A stretch of DNA of 64,000 nt from Tolumonas auensis DSM 9187 (GCF_000023065.1 NC_012691.1:730501-794500); one strand, 5' to 3'. Shown: positions 38,193 through 50,926, counted from the first letter of the stretch. Translations and numbers: made by a program. Notes: a model not told the origin generated them from the letters alone.

Positions 38193-39590
38193 TTACAGTT
38201 CACGAACGTCAACGAAATGACCGGTAATCGCGGCAGCCGCAGCCATGGCAGGGCTGACCAGGTGAGTACGACCACCACGGCCCTGACGGCCTTCGAAGTT
38301 ACGGTTGCTGGTGGCAGCACAACGCTCGCCCGGTTCCAGACGGTCGTTGTTCATCGCCAGACACATAGAGCAACCTGGCAGACGCCATTCAAAACCGGCT
38401 TCGGTCAGGATCTTGTCCAGACCTTCCGCTTCAGCCTGCGCTTTCACCTGCTGTGAACCAGGAACAACCAGTGCCTGTACACCCGGCGCCACTTTACGGC
38501 CTTTCGCGACGGCAGCAGCGGCACGAATATCTTCGATACGGCCATTGGTGCAGGAACCGATAAAGGCTTTGTCGATTTTCACGTCAGACAGTTTCTGACC
38601 GGCAGTCAGTGCCATGTATTCCAGCGCTTTTTGCGCGGAACTACGGGCTACCGGGTCAGCAAAATCTTCCGGTGCCGGGATCGGCGTGTTGATGCTGATC
38701 ACCTGGCCTGGGTTAGTACCCCAGGTCACTTGTGGTTCGATCGCCGCACCATCCAGTACCAGTTCGGCATCAAACTTGGCACCTGCGTCGGTTTTCAGGG
38801 TTGACCAGTATTCAACAGCGGCATCCCAGTCGGCGCCTTTCGGTGCAAACGGACGGCCTTTCAGATAATCGAAAGTCGTCTGGTCTGCAGCAACCATACC
38901 GGCTTTGGCACCCAGTTCGATCGCCATGTTACAGACGGTCATACGTTCTTCCATGGTCAGTGCCTGAATGGCAGTACCACAGAATTCAACTACGTAACCA
39001 GTACCACCGGCAGTGCCGGTTTTACCGATAATGGCCAGTACGATGTCTTTCGCAGTCACACCCGGACCAACTTTACCGGTCACTTCGATTTTCATCGTTT
39101 TGGCGCGGCTCTGTTTCAGTGTCTGAGTTGCCAATACGTGCTCAACTTCAGAAGTACCGATACCGAACGCCAGCGCACCAAATGCACCGTGAGTCGCAGT
39201 GTGGGAGTCACCACAAACGATGGTGGTACCCGGCAGTGTCAGGCCGATTTCCGGGCCCATGACGTGCACGATACCTTGCCACTTGTGGTTCAGACCATAC
39301 AAAGGCACACCGAAATCGTCGGTGTTTTTCATCAGGGTCTGCATCTGCACACGCGCCATCTCGCCGGAAGCGTTGATGTCGTTGCTGGTGGTCGATACGT
39401 TGTGATCCATGGTCGCCCAGGTACGGTCAGTACGACGGACTTTACGGCCTTTTTCACGCAGACCATCAAACGCCTGCGGGCTGGTTACTTCATGCACCAG
39501 ATGACGATCGATATAAATGATCGGAGTTTCGCCTGCGGCTTCATACACCACATGCGCTTCAAATACTTTCTGATAAAGCGTCTTAGCCAT
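38193..39590 (-). CDS. leuC: 3-isopropylmalate dehydratase large subunit
   Basis: A 465-residue aconitase-family subunit. Cluster ligands lie in IGSCTNGR and in GCSMCLAMN. It isomerises 2- to 3-isopropylmalate with LeuD and follows leuB by 2 bp. Confidence 0.97.
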   Translation of the reverse strand: MAKTLYQKVFEAHVVYEAAGETPIIYIDRHLVHEVTSPQAFDGLREKGRKVRRTDRTWATMDHNVSTTSNDINASGEMARVQMQTLMKNTDDFGVPLYGLNHKWQGIVHVMGPEIGLTLPGTTIVCGDSHTATHGAFGALAFGIGTSEVEHVLATQTLKQSRAKTMKIEVTGKVGPGVTAKDIVLAIIGKTGTAGGTGYVVEFCGTAIQALTMEERMTVCNMAIELGAKAGMVAADQTTFDYLKGRPFAPKGADWDAAVEYWSTLKTDAGAKFDAELVLDGAAIEPQVTWGTNPGQVISINTPIPAPEDFADPVARSSAQKALEYMALTAGQKLSDVKIDKAFIGSCTNGRIEDIRAAAAVAKGRKVAPGVQALVVPGSQQVKAQAEAEGLDKILTEAGFEWRLPGCSMCLAMNNDRLEPGERCAATSNRNFEGRQGRGGRTHLVSPAMAAAAAITGHFVDVREL

Positions 39591-39592
39591 GC

Positions 39593-42252
<2,660 letters not shown>

Positions 42253-42288
42253 ATCTTTATCCTCGGTAACTGGTTTCGTGCGCTGGCG

Positions 42289-42320
42289 GTATAAAAAAAC
42301 CCGCGCTGTGTGCACGGGTT
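42289..42320 (-). terminator. leu operon attenuator
   Basis: On the - strand CCCGTGC / GCGCGGG followed by TTTTTTT, between leuL and leuA. It is the terminator arm of leucine-tRNA-dependent attenuation. Confidence 0.85.
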
Positions 42321-42347
42321 CTTATGTTCAGGCCTTAATTCCGGCTG

Positions 42348-42407
42348 CTACATTCCCGCGCGAAAGTCCGCGATAAGAAGAAGTAGGAGCAGAGAAATTA
42401 AGCGCAT
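42348..42407 (-). CDS. leuL: leu operon leader peptide
   Basis: A 19-codon ORF reading MRLISLLLLLLIADFRAGM. Six consecutive leucine codons upstream of the attenuator hairpin make it the sensor of charged leucyl-tRNA. An AAAAAGGA ribosome site precedes it. Confidence 0.85.
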   Translation of the reverse strand: MRLISLLLLLLIADFRAGM

Positions 42408-42688
42408 AAACGTGTCCTTTTTGAACTGTTAGATTATGTGTACGCTTTTTATCGAAACTTGTCAAACACCTCGTGCATGACTTTCTTTATTTTTGATGAA
42501 TAATAGCGTTAATGTGCCATTTATTGATATTTAATTGCGCATTTTTATCAATTGATCGCAACAAGTAGGATGATGCCGATGCTGCGGCTCATTCTGAAAA
42601 TGAGCAGAGTGGCACGATGAATTGATCGCTCAGCTGAGAACTGCGTACTGCTGATTATAGTCAACAATCAGCCATAAGAGCCTGCTGC

Positions 42689-44248
42689 ATGGCATTTCTG
42701 CATTTTGATAACCGCTTTATCCGGGAACTACCGGGGGATCCGCTGACACTGAACCAGCCTCGTCAGGTACATGCGGCTTTTTGGTCAGCGGTCACACCGG
42801 CACCGGTGCCGCAACCGCAACTGATCGCCAGCTCAGCGGAAGTTGCTGCTTTACTTGGTATTTCATTGGCTGAGTTACAGCAGCCAGCGTGGGTGGCCGC
42901 GTTGTCGGGCAATGGTTTACTGGACGGAATGTCACCGTTTGCGACCTGTTACGGCGGTCATCAGTTTGGTAACTGGGCCGGACAACTCGGTGATGGGCGG
43001 GCCATCAGTCTTGGTGAACTGATCCATAACGATCTGCGCTGGGAGCTGCAGCTCAAAGGCGCGGGTGTCACTCCGTATTCCCGCCGTGGTGACGGCAAAG
43101 CAGTGCTGCGTTCTTCGATCCGGGAATTTCTGTGCAGCGAAGCGATGTTCCATCTCGGGGTGCCGACCACACGGGCACTGAGCCTGGTGCTGACCGGTGA
43201 GCAGATCTGGCGGGATATGTTTTATGACGGCAATCCGCAACAGGAACCGGGCGCGATTGTCTGCCGGGTTGCACCTTCCTTTATCCGTTTTGGTCATTTT
43301 CAGCTGCCTGCGATGCGTGGTGAATCAGACTTACTGAATCAGCTGATCGATTTCACCATTGATCGTGATTTTCCGCATTTGTCTGCCCAACCAGCAACCG
43401 TGCGCCGGGGGGTGTGGTTCAGCGAAGTGTGCATCACCACGGCAAAGCTGATGGTGGAATGGACGCGGGTTGGTTTCGTGCATGGGGTCATGAACACCGA
43501 CAACATGTCGATTCTCGGGCTGACGATTGATTACGGCCCGTATGGCTGGGTGGATAATTTCGATCTGAACTGGACGCCGAACACCACCGATGCGGAAGGG
43601 TTGCGTTACTGCTTTGGCCGGCAACCGGCGATTGCGCGCTGGAATCTGGAGCGGCTGGCGGAAGCCTTAGGCACTGTGATGACCGATCACGCTATTCTGG
43701 CGCAGGGCATCGAGATGTTTGATGAGACGTTTGCTCAGGAAATGGCGGCGATGCTGGCCGCTAAATTGGGTTGGCAGCAATGGTTGCCGGAAGACAGCGA
43801 GCTGGTCAACCGGCTGTTTGATTTGTTGCAGCAAGCTGAAGTTGATATGACGCTGTTCTTCCGCCGGTTAGCTCTAGTGGATGTTTCGGCTCCGGATCTG
43901 ACCGTGCTTGCGGATGCTTTTTACCGGGATGATCTGTTTTGTCAGCATCAGCCAGCCTTTACGCAGTGGCTGACTAATTACAGTCAGCGGGTCTTAAGCG
44001 AAGGTGTTTTGCCGGCAGAGCGGGCTGCCCGGATGAATCAGGTTAACCCCGTTTATGTGTTGCGTAATTATCTGGCTCAACAGGTTATTGATGCCGCAGA
44101 GCAGGGAAATTATCAGCCGATCGCCGAGCTGCTGGAGGTGCTGCGGCAGCCTTATACTGAACAGTCCGGCAAAGAGGCTTATGCCCAAAAACGGCCGGAT
44201 TGGGCGCGGCACAAACCCGGCTGTTCGATGCTGTCCTGCAGTTCATAG
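42689..44248 (+). CDS. selO: Protein adenylyltransferase SelO (YdiU)
   Basis: A 519-residue pseudokinase-fold enzyme that AMPylates proteins under oxidative stress. The glycine-rich and nucleotide-binding segments GDGRAISLGE and RGDGKAVLRSS are conserved, as is the metal region MNTDNMSILG. The C-terminus CSMLSCSS places cysteine at the position where eukaryotic SelO carries selenocysteine. It stands alone on the + strand. Confidence 0.93.
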   Translation: MAFLHFDNRFIRELPGDPLTLNQPRQVHAAFWSAVTPAPVPQPQLIASSAEVAALLGISLAELQQPAWVAALSGNGLLDGMSPFATCYGGHQFGNWAGQLGDGRAISLGELIHNDLRWELQLKGAGVTPYSRRGDGKAVLRSSIREFLCSEAMFHLGVPTTRALSLVLTGEQIWRDMFYDGNPQQEPGAIVCRVAPSFIRFGHFQLPAMRGESDLLNQLIDFTIDRDFPHLSAQPATVRRGVWFSEVCITTAKLMVEWTRVGFVHGVMNTDNMSILGLTIDYGPYGWVDNFDLNWTPNTTDAEGLRYCFGRQPAIARWNLERLAEALGTVMTDHAILAQGIEMFDETFAQEMAAMLAAKLGWQQWLPEDSELVNRLFDLLQQAEVDMTLFFRRLALVDVSAPDLTVLADAFYRDDLFCQHQPAFTQWLTNYSQRVLSEGVLPAERAARMNQVNPVYVLRNYLAQQVIDAAEQGNYQPIAELLEVLRQPYTEQSGKEAYAQKRPDWARHKPGCSMLSCSS

Positions 44249-44260
44249 GCCTGCAAATTG

Positions 44261-45283
44261 TTATGCCGGCGGTTGTCCGGTCGGGCTGATTATCAGGCTC
44301 TGATAACCCTGCAGAATGCTGAATTCGATATTGTCGTTTTTTGTTCTGGAAATAAGAAAATCAAAGCCCTGCTCTAAATTATCCACCACCTGCGGCATGG
44401 CTTCTAAATGATCCGATAACGGCTGGAAGAAGTTATCCCAATGGATTGGAATGACCCGTTTTGGCCGCACTTTCCCGACGGTTTCATCATAGAAGGCCTG
44501 CTGAAATTCCGGCTTTTGTTTTCCGAACATGGCGGTTCCCAGAAACAGGACATCAGCCTGGATCTTATCTAATTTACCGGTGATGAAATTGGTATCTGGT
44601 TTAATAAAAAAACTGATTGTTCCATGCCGGATCAGAAAGTCATAAGAACCGCCTTCTTTATACGCACTGACTCTGGCCGGTTGTGACAGGGGCGCGGTGA
44701 TCTCTTCACCGATATCATCGTTGATATACGCGATAGGCGGCGTGTGCCGGGATGGCATTACGGTGATGCTGAATTGGCCGATTTGCAGTGCTTTATCCGG
44801 CGTATAAAGCTGCATTTGTCCGGAAGGCAAACCTGCACCTTTACCGATATTCAGTGTTGAAGATGAGCCATACAGCTTGGCCCCGGTGCGCTGTGCGATA
44901 TAAGCAATATCCAGGGCGTGATCATAATGGGAATGACTGGCAAACACCGCCTGCAGTCTGTTCACCTGCAGTTTGCTGAGTAGTGCATCGGTGGCTGCTT
45001 TATCGGTGGATAATTGAGAGGTGGCGACCTGCCAGAGCGGTTTTCGCGAGATGAAACCATCAACCATCAGCTGCGTTTCACCATCATCAATTAACAGTGA
45101 CGCGGCGCCAAGAAAGGTAATTTTCACCGCGCCGGGATGAGGTGCTGCGGCATCATTGATGTAGTAGTTTTTATAGTTCCCGATATCACCACCGGGTTGC
45201 AACAGCAACCAGCACAGGGCAATGGCAATCAGGATAATGCCTGTAACAGCCAAGGCTATTTTGGTGACAGAGTCATGCAACAT
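44261..45283 (-). CDS. MBL-fold metallo-hydrolase, membrane-anchored
   Basis: A 340-residue protein with an N-terminal hydrophobic anchor (about residues 10-30) and a metallo-beta-lactamase motif SHSHYDHA near residue 115, plus later conserved H/D positions (PSRHTP, IPIHWDNF). The start at 45283 follows AGGAGG and overlaps the upstream membrane protein gene. The substrate is unknown; the fold resembles UlaG/NAPE-PLD-like hydrolases. Confidence 0.78.
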   Translation of the reverse strand: MLHDSVTKIALAVTGIILIAIALCWLLLQPGGDIGNYKNYYINDAAAPHPGAVKITFLGAASLLIDDGETQLMVDGFISRKPLWQVATSQLSTDKAATDALLSKLQVNRLQAVFASHSHYDHALDIAYIAQRTGAKLYGSSSTLNIGKGAGLPSGQMQLYTPDKALQIGQFSITVMPSRHTPPIAYINDDIGEEITAPLSQPARVSAYKEGGSYDFLIRHGTISFFIKPDTNFITGKLDKIQADVLFLGTAMFGKQKPEFQQAFYDETVGKVRPKRVIPIHWDNFFQPLSDHLEAMPQVVDNLEQGFDFLISRTKNDNIEFSILQGYQSLIISPTGQPPA

Positions 45284-45935
45284 ACGCCTCCTGATTCTGC
45301 TGTTTTTTGTTTTCTGCGATGCGGTATGCGCCAAGGGCTAATAAGCCAATGCCCACAATCTGGATCAGATGGAACAGACCATTGTGATCAAACGGCAGCA
45401 GCAAGGTGATGGATAAATCGCTGCTCTGTACACCAGCCGCAAGCAGGTTGATCAGAATAGCGACCGAGATAACGGCGGCCCCTGGCTGGTGGTGAGAACA
45501 GGCAAGAAAAGCATAAATCAGCAGCGCGCTCAGCATGACAATGGCTTCATACAGGATGAAGACGATAAAGATGCCGTTAAACAGTTCCGTTAAGGCAAAA
45601 AAGACAATACCGACAGCGATACTGTACGGGATCAGGCGTTTTGCGGTCGCAATGTCAGCCCCGTCTGCAATGGCTGCGACCAGAAACAGCGCCATCATAA
45701 TTCCCAGGCTTAGATAGAGTGGTTTCCAGAGCAGTTCACGGAGGTTTTCCGGCATTTCCAGTCCGTGGGCAATGCTTCCCAGCAGAGAAGAAAAAGCCAG
45801 CAGACCAAATATCCAGCGCCAGATCTGGTGGTGCCAGCGATGCTCCCGAAAGGCCAGAAGAATACCGATGCTTTCAATCGCCAGCATGACATCAGTGAGG
45901 CTGGTGGTCAGTTCTGTGGGTGACGAAACTAACAT
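45273..45935 (-). CDS. Hypothetical seven-helix membrane protein
   Basis: A 220-residue protein with about seven hydrophobic segments and no recognised catalytic motif. It overlaps the MBL-hydrolase gene by 11 nt, so the two probably work together. Confidence 0.6.
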   Translation of the reverse strand: MLVSSPTELTTSLTDVMLAIESIGILLAFREHRWHHQIWRWIFGLLAFSSLLGSIAHGLEMPENLRELLWKPLYLSLGIMMALFLVAAIADGADIATAKRLIPYSIAVGIVFFALTELFNGIFIVFILYEAIVMLSALLIYAFLACSHHQPGAAVISVAILINLLAAGVQSSDLSITLLLPFDHNGLFHLIQIVGIGLLALGAYRIAENKKQQNQEAYVA

Positions 45936-45959
45936 GATGCTGCGTCTCCCCTGAGGTTA

Positions 45960-47168
45960 TTATTTCAGTCCGGCACAGAGAGCGGTGAACCCCTGACGAT
46001 AACGTCGCACCAGTTCGCGGGCTTTCTGCTGTAACGCGTCCCGATCGACCGCCAGCACATCAACGATCCCTTGTGCCATCTCTTCCGGCGCCACCGTCGC
46101 TGGCAGAGCTGAGAGATCCCATGTCGCCGCGAACGCCGCTTGTTTCGTTACGCACGCTCTCTGTTCAGCATGGCACAAATTCACGCGGGGCAGGGCAAAA
46201 GCCATCGCGATGATGCGACCGTGCAGGCTACTGCCGCAATAGAGCCGGCTGTCAGCAATCAGTGCACAGATATCCCAGATATTAAGTGATTCGAAAAGGA
46301 TGACCGCTGGTGCTGACATACGGGATGCGACGCGCTGATAACAAGCCAAATTATCATGCCAGGGGGCGGCCCCGGCGCGGAAGAGGACGACAGCATAACC
46401 GGTTCCGGCAACGACTTTATCCAGCTGTGCGGCGATGGTTGCAAGCGTCATATCATCGCCGAAATCAGCACTGAACTGCACGGCTATATAGCCTTGCGGG
46501 CAGGTCTTTTTTATCTGGGCTATTTCAGCTGATTTAGCATGTTGCCGGATTTTCGGGGTGAACAGATCCTCCACCATCACCGCCGGATCCGGGATGAGCT
46601 GTGCGTCGATACCGTAAGATTTCAGCTGTGAGAATGTCTGCCGATCTCTGACACTGACTACCTCTGCTGCTTTCAGTTTGCGGATAACTTCCGCCCGAAA
46701 ATCAGCCGGGTAATCATTAAAATCCACCCCACCCACGCCGTTGTAAATCATGCGGTGCATCTGCGGGAATAACGCCCGATCTGCGCAATAGGGGGCTAAT
46801 CCGGCAAGCCTCAACTGCTGTTGTGCCCAAGCTAATCTTTCCGCCGGTTGGCGATCAAAGCGGGCAATCACAGGCTGCACCTGTTGCTGAGGTAACAGCA
46901 TAACTGCGGTCAGCCAGGCATCACATGTCAGGATTTCACCGCCCACATGCATCAGATTGACCGGGCTTTTACCCCACTCAGCGGCAAGTTGCGGGAGAGA
47001 CTGAACCTGATGACCGCCATATTGGCGTAAATCCACCGCGGCCAGTCCGGCAAAAAGCACAGGAGTATCTGGCAGCAATGCAGCGGCTATATGGGGAAAC
47101 AGCAGATCACCAAAATTATGGCGATCAAAGGCACCAAACAGGATGGTGGGAATGCTGGTAGTAGTCAT
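45960..47168 (-). CDS. Polysaccharide pyruvyl transferase family protein
   Basis: A 402-residue protein with a PS_pyruv_trans layout: an N-terminal GAFDRHNFGDLL region, then VGGEILTCDAWL, YNGVGGVDFND and a C-terminal CGSSLHGRIIAMAF. Such enzymes add pyruvate ketals to exopolysaccharide or cell-wall sugars. No other polysaccharide gene is adjacent. Confidence 0.78.
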   Translation of the reverse strand: MTTTSIPTILFGAFDRHNFGDLLFPHIAAALLPDTPVLFAGLAAVDLRQYGGHQVQSLPQLAAEWGKSPVNLMHVGGEILTCDAWLTAVMLLPQQQVQPVIARFDRQPAERLAWAQQQLRLAGLAPYCADRALFPQMHRMIYNGVGGVDFNDYPADFRAEVIRKLKAAEVVSVRDRQTFSQLKSYGIDAQLIPDPAVMVEDLFTPKIRQHAKSAEIAQIKKTCPQGYIAVQFSADFGDDMTLATIAAQLDKVVAGTGYAVVLFRAGAAPWHDNLACYQRVASRMSAPAVILFESLNIWDICALIADSRLYCGSSLHGRIIAMAFALPRVNLCHAEQRACVTKQAAFAATWDLSALPATVAPEEMAQGIVDVLAVDRDALQQKARELVRRYRQGFTALCAGLK

Positions 47169-47251
47169 CTGTTTAGTATAGACAACACACTATCTGAAGA
47201 GCTTCAAACGCAGTGGCAGAGTTTTCGGAAGGGGGATGAGCGGACTTTTTC

Positions 47252-47302
47252 TATCCTGCTTGCCACAATCTCCTTTGCGGATGCGCTGTGGCAAGCAGGA
47301 TA
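47252..47302. repeat. 16-bp perfect hairpin
   Basis: TATCCTGCTTGCCACA (47252-47267) pairs with TGTGGCAAGCAGGATA (47287-47302) across a 19-nt loop. It has no T-run in either direction, so it is probably not a simple terminator. It lies between the yehS stop and the pyruvyl transferase start. Confidence 0.6.
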
Positions 47303-47308
47303 TCAGTA

Positions 47309-47797
47309 TTACTCGAAGGTCTCAGATTGATCGCCAGGACGGTATTTAAGCTGAATACCTTTCAGGAAGTTCCGCAGTATCTGATCTTTACACTCACGGT
47401 AATGCTTATGATCTGCCTTGCGGAAGAATGCACTCAGTTCGTGTTTGCTGATCCGTAAATCAGCCAGCTCCATGATGGCCAGGATGTCATCGTCTTTCAT
47501 ATCTAACGCGATCTTCAATTTGCGGAAGATGATGTTATTGGTTAACGATTGCTCTGGTGCAGGTTGTGCGCCTTCTCTTTTCCCGCGTTTTTCATTAATC
47601 AAACCGTTCAGGAACAGAGCAAAGGTGGCGTCATTACATGATTGATAATCTGGATCGGAGTCGTTTTTTAACCAACTGCTGACTTGCGCCCGGGTTACCT
47701 GATGATCAGCCAGGCCAAACACAGCGATCATTTTGGAATCGTTAAAGTCAAAGGTATAGCGGAGACGGCGCAGAATATCATTATTGGTCACAAACAT
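47309..47797 (-). CDS. yehS: DUF1456 family protein
   Basis: A 162-residue protein with two tandem DUF1456 repeats (about residues 1-65 and 85-150, each with an NDILRRLRY / NNIIFRKLK-type start), as in E. coli YehS. Function is not established. It is a single-gene unit. Confidence 0.85.
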   Translation of the reverse strand: MFVTNNDILRRLRYTFDFNDSKMIAVFGLADHQVTRAQVSSWLKNDSDPDYQSCNDATFALFLNGLINEKRGKREGAQPAPEQSLTNNIIFRKLKIALDMKDDDILAIMELADLRISKHELSAFFRKADHKHYRECKDQILRNFLKGIQLKYRPGDQSETFE

Positions 47798-47908
47798 GTC
47801 CTGATTTAAACCGCAGTAGTGTCACCTTGACCCACTGCTAAAATGTCAGGGAATTTTAACAGATATTCGCGTGGTTGCTGTCAGTTAGATTTGTGTTTTT
47901 TACAGACA

Positions 47909-47929
47909 ACCGGATGAGGGCCATCCGGT
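47909..47929. repeat. Hairpin downstream of the PhnA-like gene
   Basis: ACCGGATG / CATCCGGT (47909-47916 with 47922-47929). With the nearby TGCCGGAA/TTCCGGCA repeat it may end the PhnA-like transcript. Confidence 0.4.
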
Positions 47930-48007
47930 CTTGTCACAAGACACACCAGACAATGCCGGAAAACAGCCTTTTGGCGGCATTCCGGCACTGTAGCAGGCGA
48001 TTTGGTC

Positions 48008-48346
48008 TTATGCTTTTTTAACGAATTCCGTTTTCAGCTGCATGGCACCGATGCCATCGATTTTGCAGTCGATGTCATGATCACCATCGATCAGACGGAT
48101 ATTTTTTACTTTAGTGCCGATTTTAACCACTAATGAAGAGCCTTTTACCTTCAGATCTTTGATCACCGTGACGGTATCGCCATCCTGAAGTTCGTTGCCG
48201 TGCGCATCGCGGAAGACTTTGGTTTCTTCTGTGCTTTCAGCGGCATCTTTTGACCATTCATTGGCACACTCAGGGCAAACATACATGTTGCCATCTTCGT
48301 AAGTGTATTCCGAATTACATTTCGGACATTGTGGTAATCCGCTCAT
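48008..48346 (-). CDS. yjdM: YjdM/PhnA-type zinc-ribbon protein
   Basis: A 112-residue protein with an N-terminal zinc ribbon CPKC...CPEC and a C-terminal SH3-like PhnA domain with [15 protein letters not shown]. Despite the name it does not hydrolyse phosphonoacetate; its role is unknown. Confidence 0.9.
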   Translation of the reverse strand: MSGLPQCPKCNSEYTYEDGNMYVCPECANEWSKDAAESTEETKVFRDAHGNELQDGDTVTVIKDLKVKGSSLVVKIGTKVKNIRLIDGDHDIDCKIDGIGAMQLKTEFVKKA

Positions 48347-48483
48347 TCTGCACCTTTTCCTGATTAACTGAATAGCTTACCTGACAGCATGTCTGCCGTC
48401 TGATAAGTGGTTTTGCTTTACATGCACATAATATTACCATGTTTAAGGAAAGGACAAAATAACGCCGTCTCTATAAATCTGAT

Positions 48484-48711
48484 TCAGACTTGCATGTCTT
48501 TATTTAATACGATTTTGAATTTTTCATTCATAAATTCAATGATATCGCCGGCAACGATTTTCTTTCGTTTTCTGGTTTCAACTTCGCCATTTACCAAAAC
48601 CTGACCATCATCAATTACCGCTTTGGCTTCACCACCACTGGATACAATGCTTTCAAATTTCAATATCTTGTAGAGTTCAACAGGTTCTTTGTTAATTTCG
48701 ATTTCTTTCAT
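48484..48711 (-). CDS. S4-domain RNA-binding protein (YbcJ-like)
   Basis: A 75-residue protein made of one S4 fold: VELYKILKFESIVSSGGEAK followed by VLVNGEVETRKRKKI. The start at 48711 follows GAAGGAGA. It probably binds structured RNA or ribosomes. Confidence 0.88.
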   Translation of the reverse strand: MKEIEINKEPVELYKILKFESIVSSGGEAKAVIDDGQVLVNGEVETRKRKKIVAGDIIEFMNEKFKIVLNKDMQV

Positions 48712-48737
48712 TAATGTGTATCTCCTTCGTAGTCTGG

Positions 48738-49229
48738 TTACTTTCGCCACTTCGCCCATGGATCAGCTGAATCACTCGCCCGATTGTCCGAATACCCGCT
48801 ACCTCGCGGAGAGTTAAAGCTCGTACCCGCGCTTGAGCGATAGCCCGTATTCTGGCTTCGCGCCGCTGTTTTTTGCGCTCGTTTTTCACGCAAACGCTCA
48901 GCATCTTCCAGACTCAACTCGGCTGGCTCACCCGGCATTTGCCCCTGAGGCACAATACGATCTCTGGGTGGCAATTCAAACTGTTCAGCAGACGCCCGTG
49001 GCAGGCTTTTAAATTGATATAAATAGAAAGCTTCAACTTTTTCCCGCGCCCAATCCGTTTTTTTAAGAAACTTCACACTGGAATCAATGCTCGGATTGGT
49101 CTTAAAACAATTGATATTTAAATAGGCAAAAAGGATCTCGAAACCGTAGTGTTCCACCATTTCATTCAACAGGGTTTTTAAGCTAACACCGTGCAGCGGG
49201 TTATTTTTATAATTGTTCTCATCATTCAT
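48738..49229 (-). CDS. VF530-family (DUF2132) DNA-binding protein
   Basis: A 163-residue protein whose N-terminal 75 residues match the VF530 fold ([42 protein letters not shown]). The C-terminal half is low-complexity, rich in Arg, Ser and Asp, and is longer than most family members. VF530 of Vibrio was solved as a DNA-binding-like protein. Confidence 0.82.
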   Translation of the reverse strand: MNDENNYKNNPLHGVSLKTLLNEMVEHYGFEILFAYLNINCFKTNPSIDSSVKFLKKTDWAREKVEAFYLYQFKSLPRASAEQFELPPRDRIVPQGQMPGEPAELSLEDAERLREKRAQKTAARSQNTGYRSSAGTSFNSPRGSGYSDNRASDSADPWAKWRK

Positions 49230-49325
49230 GAGCGTGTCCAGCCAAGGGAAAGTAATCCGGCATTATACCTTGTTGCAGGAAAGACAAATACAGCGTTACA
49301 TATGACACTCATTCAATGAGTCTGA

Positions 49326-49601
49326 TTAAAACATCAGTTCCGGGTTTGAGATGATCCAGACCAACCCGGCCAGATTGAAACCCACGGTTGCCCAGTAAAC
49401 TATCTGGAACGATATTTTCTGCGTTTTATGCCGCAGCGTTCTCTGCGCTATCAACGCGCCAGGCCAGCCGCCGACTAAAGCAAGCATATGCAGTGTGTTT
49501 TCCTGGATTCGCCAGCGGTTCTGTTCAGCAGCAGACTTATCTATTGCGTAAGTGATGTAGGTGACGACACTGATGATGAAATAAAAAATGACAATAAACA
49601 T
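49326..49601 (-). CDS. DUF1294 membrane protein
   Basis: A 91-residue protein with two to three hydrophobic segments and the family motif GGWPGALIAQ followed by HKTQKISF. Function is unknown. It marks the probable outer edge of the integron cassette region. Confidence 0.82.
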   Translation of the reverse strand: MFIVIFYFIISVVTYITYAIDKSAAEQNRWRIQENTLHMLALVGGWPGALIAQRTLRHKTQKISFQIVYWATVGFNLAGLVWIISNPELMF

Positions 49602-49652
49602 AAGACCTGAAATATCAGCAAGAAATTGTCGTCACGCTATCACAACTCGCTG

Positions 49653-50048
49653 TTAAGGTCGTTCTTCATATTGCGGAATATCATCATGGATTTCATCCCA
49701 TGAAGCTTTCGAACCCACAAAGATATGAGCGAGTGGTTTGACATCGACCGGTGTGTCCAGGGTGCCGATACGGAGTCGTAGTACATCCGGTTGTGAAGGA
49801 CGGCGGCTGTACAGGGGAGAACCACATTGTTTGCAGAATGAACGGAATACACCGGGCGTCGATTCAAACTCTGCGACAAACTCTTTGCCTTTCACAAAAT
49901 GGAATTCATCCGTTTTGACCACAGCATTGACAGCATAAGCAGAGCCATTGGCTTTCCGGCATTTAGAACAATGACACATCATTGTCGGGCCCAATTCACC
50001 ATGAATTTCATACTGAATGGCGTTACACAAACAACTACCTTTAAGCAT
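49653..50048 (-). CDS. GFA-family zinc protein (first copy)
   Basis: A 131-residue Gfa/CENP-V fold protein with zinc ligands CLC (residues 6-8), CHCSKC (about 25-30) and CKQC (about 72-75). The family includes putative glutathione-formaldehyde enzymes, but most members are uncharacterised. It starts about 17 nt after an attC-like site and may be a gene cassette. A paralogue with different sequence lies 0.4 kb away. Confidence 0.85.
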   Translation of the reverse strand: MLKGSCLCNAIQYEIHGELGPTMMCHCSKCRKANGSAYAVNAVVKTDEFHFVKGKEFVAEFESTPGVFRSFCKQCGSPLYSRRPSQPDVLRLRIGTLDTPVDVKPLAHIFVGSKASWDEIHDDIPQYEERP

Positions 50049-50065
50049 CGTAATTCTCCTGAGAA

Positions 50066-50140
50066 GTTAACTTCTAGTTAAACGGTGGTATGTGATATTG
50101 CCCTGTGAACGAACGCGAACGAGTTTGAATCTTTGTTAAC
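50066..50140 (-). other. Probable attC site, diverged
   Basis: On the - strand it starts AGTTAAC and ends GTTAACT. The second half (CACCGTTTAACTAGAAGTTAAC) aligns with the site at 56758 (CGCCATTTAAGTAAAAGTTAT). The central arms are diverged. It lies between the stop of the 94-residue gene and the GFA gene. Confidence 0.6.
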
Positions 50141-50145
50141 TATTA

Positions 50146-50430
50146 CTAACGGCAAAGTTTTTTTATTGAATTTGCAATTTCAGTATCTTGTGTGTCGCCA
50201 TACAGAAGAATCAATAAACTACATTCTTTTTGTTGTAAGTCGCTTTTAGTTAAAACTGTTGGCGTATCTGCTCGTTGAGCCGATGAGTGCTCCATTTGTG
50301 TAGTCAGTTCAGCATTGTGTTTCATTACCTGAGGCTGAATATAACCAGACCATGCGATGCCCGAAACGATAAGCGCTGCAAGAGAAAAACCTAAACCAAA
50401 TCCGAAACCTTCACTAATTTTCTTAAACAT
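50146..50430 (-). CDS. Hypothetical single-pass membrane protein
   Basis: A 94-residue protein with one N-terminal hydrophobic helix (about residues 10-32) and a soluble tail with two cysteines. It is not recognised. Its stop is followed directly by an attC-like site, which fits a cassette gene. Confidence 0.6.
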   Translation of the reverse strand: MFKKISEGFGFGLGFSLAALIVSGIAWSGYIQPQVMKHNAELTTQMEHSSAQRADTPTVLTKSDLQQKECSLLILLYGDTQDTEIANSIKKLCR

Positions 50431-50483
50431 CTTAATTTTCCAAACTGAACAATAAAATAATGCTAACTAAATGGGAAAAAACA

Positions 50484-50909
50484 CTATGCGTTAATACTAA
50501 CGTGAGAAAACCAAACCGTCTGCCAACGGGCAATTTTTTCGGCTGTTGATAATTTCTTTGGCGATGCAGAGCAGGTATCACCGAAAACAGCATTCTCAAT
50601 GATACGGGCATTAATTGTGGCGTACATATTCTGTTCCTGTTGGAACGAAACACCAACTAATACACCACACTGACGACAGAAGAGAAAATCAGCAGTACCG
50701 CTGCCTTGATGATATTTGCCCAATAATTCTGGTTCTCTTACTGATATTGTGAGTTTGCCTTTGGGATCAGAAACATAAGCCGCGCCGTGTTTACGGCAAA
50801 AATCACAATCACAGGCTCTCGGATTCAGAGTCGAAGGCGGGGAGGTGAGTTCAACCATTGCAGTGATATTACCGCAATGACAACCAGCCTTGAGTTTGTA
50901 ACCAGACAT
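50484..50909 (-). CDS. GFA-family zinc protein (second copy)
   Basis: A 141-residue protein with CHC, CDCDFC and CRQC zinc motifs, a distant paralogue of the neighbouring GFA gene. It follows the 100-residue unknown gene by 17 nt, with an AAGGATG ribosome site. Just after it is a short sequence with CTAAC and CATTTAGTTAGC that may be a degraded attC. Confidence 0.82.
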   Translation of the reverse strand: MSGYKLKAGCHCGNITAMVELTSPPSTLNPRACDCDFCRKHGAAYVSDPKGKLTISVREPELLGKYHQGSGTADFLFCRQCGVLVGVSFQQEQNMYATINARIIENAVFGDTCSASPKKLSTAEKIARWQTVWFSHVSINA

Positions 50910-50926
50910 GAAACATCCTTAAATTC

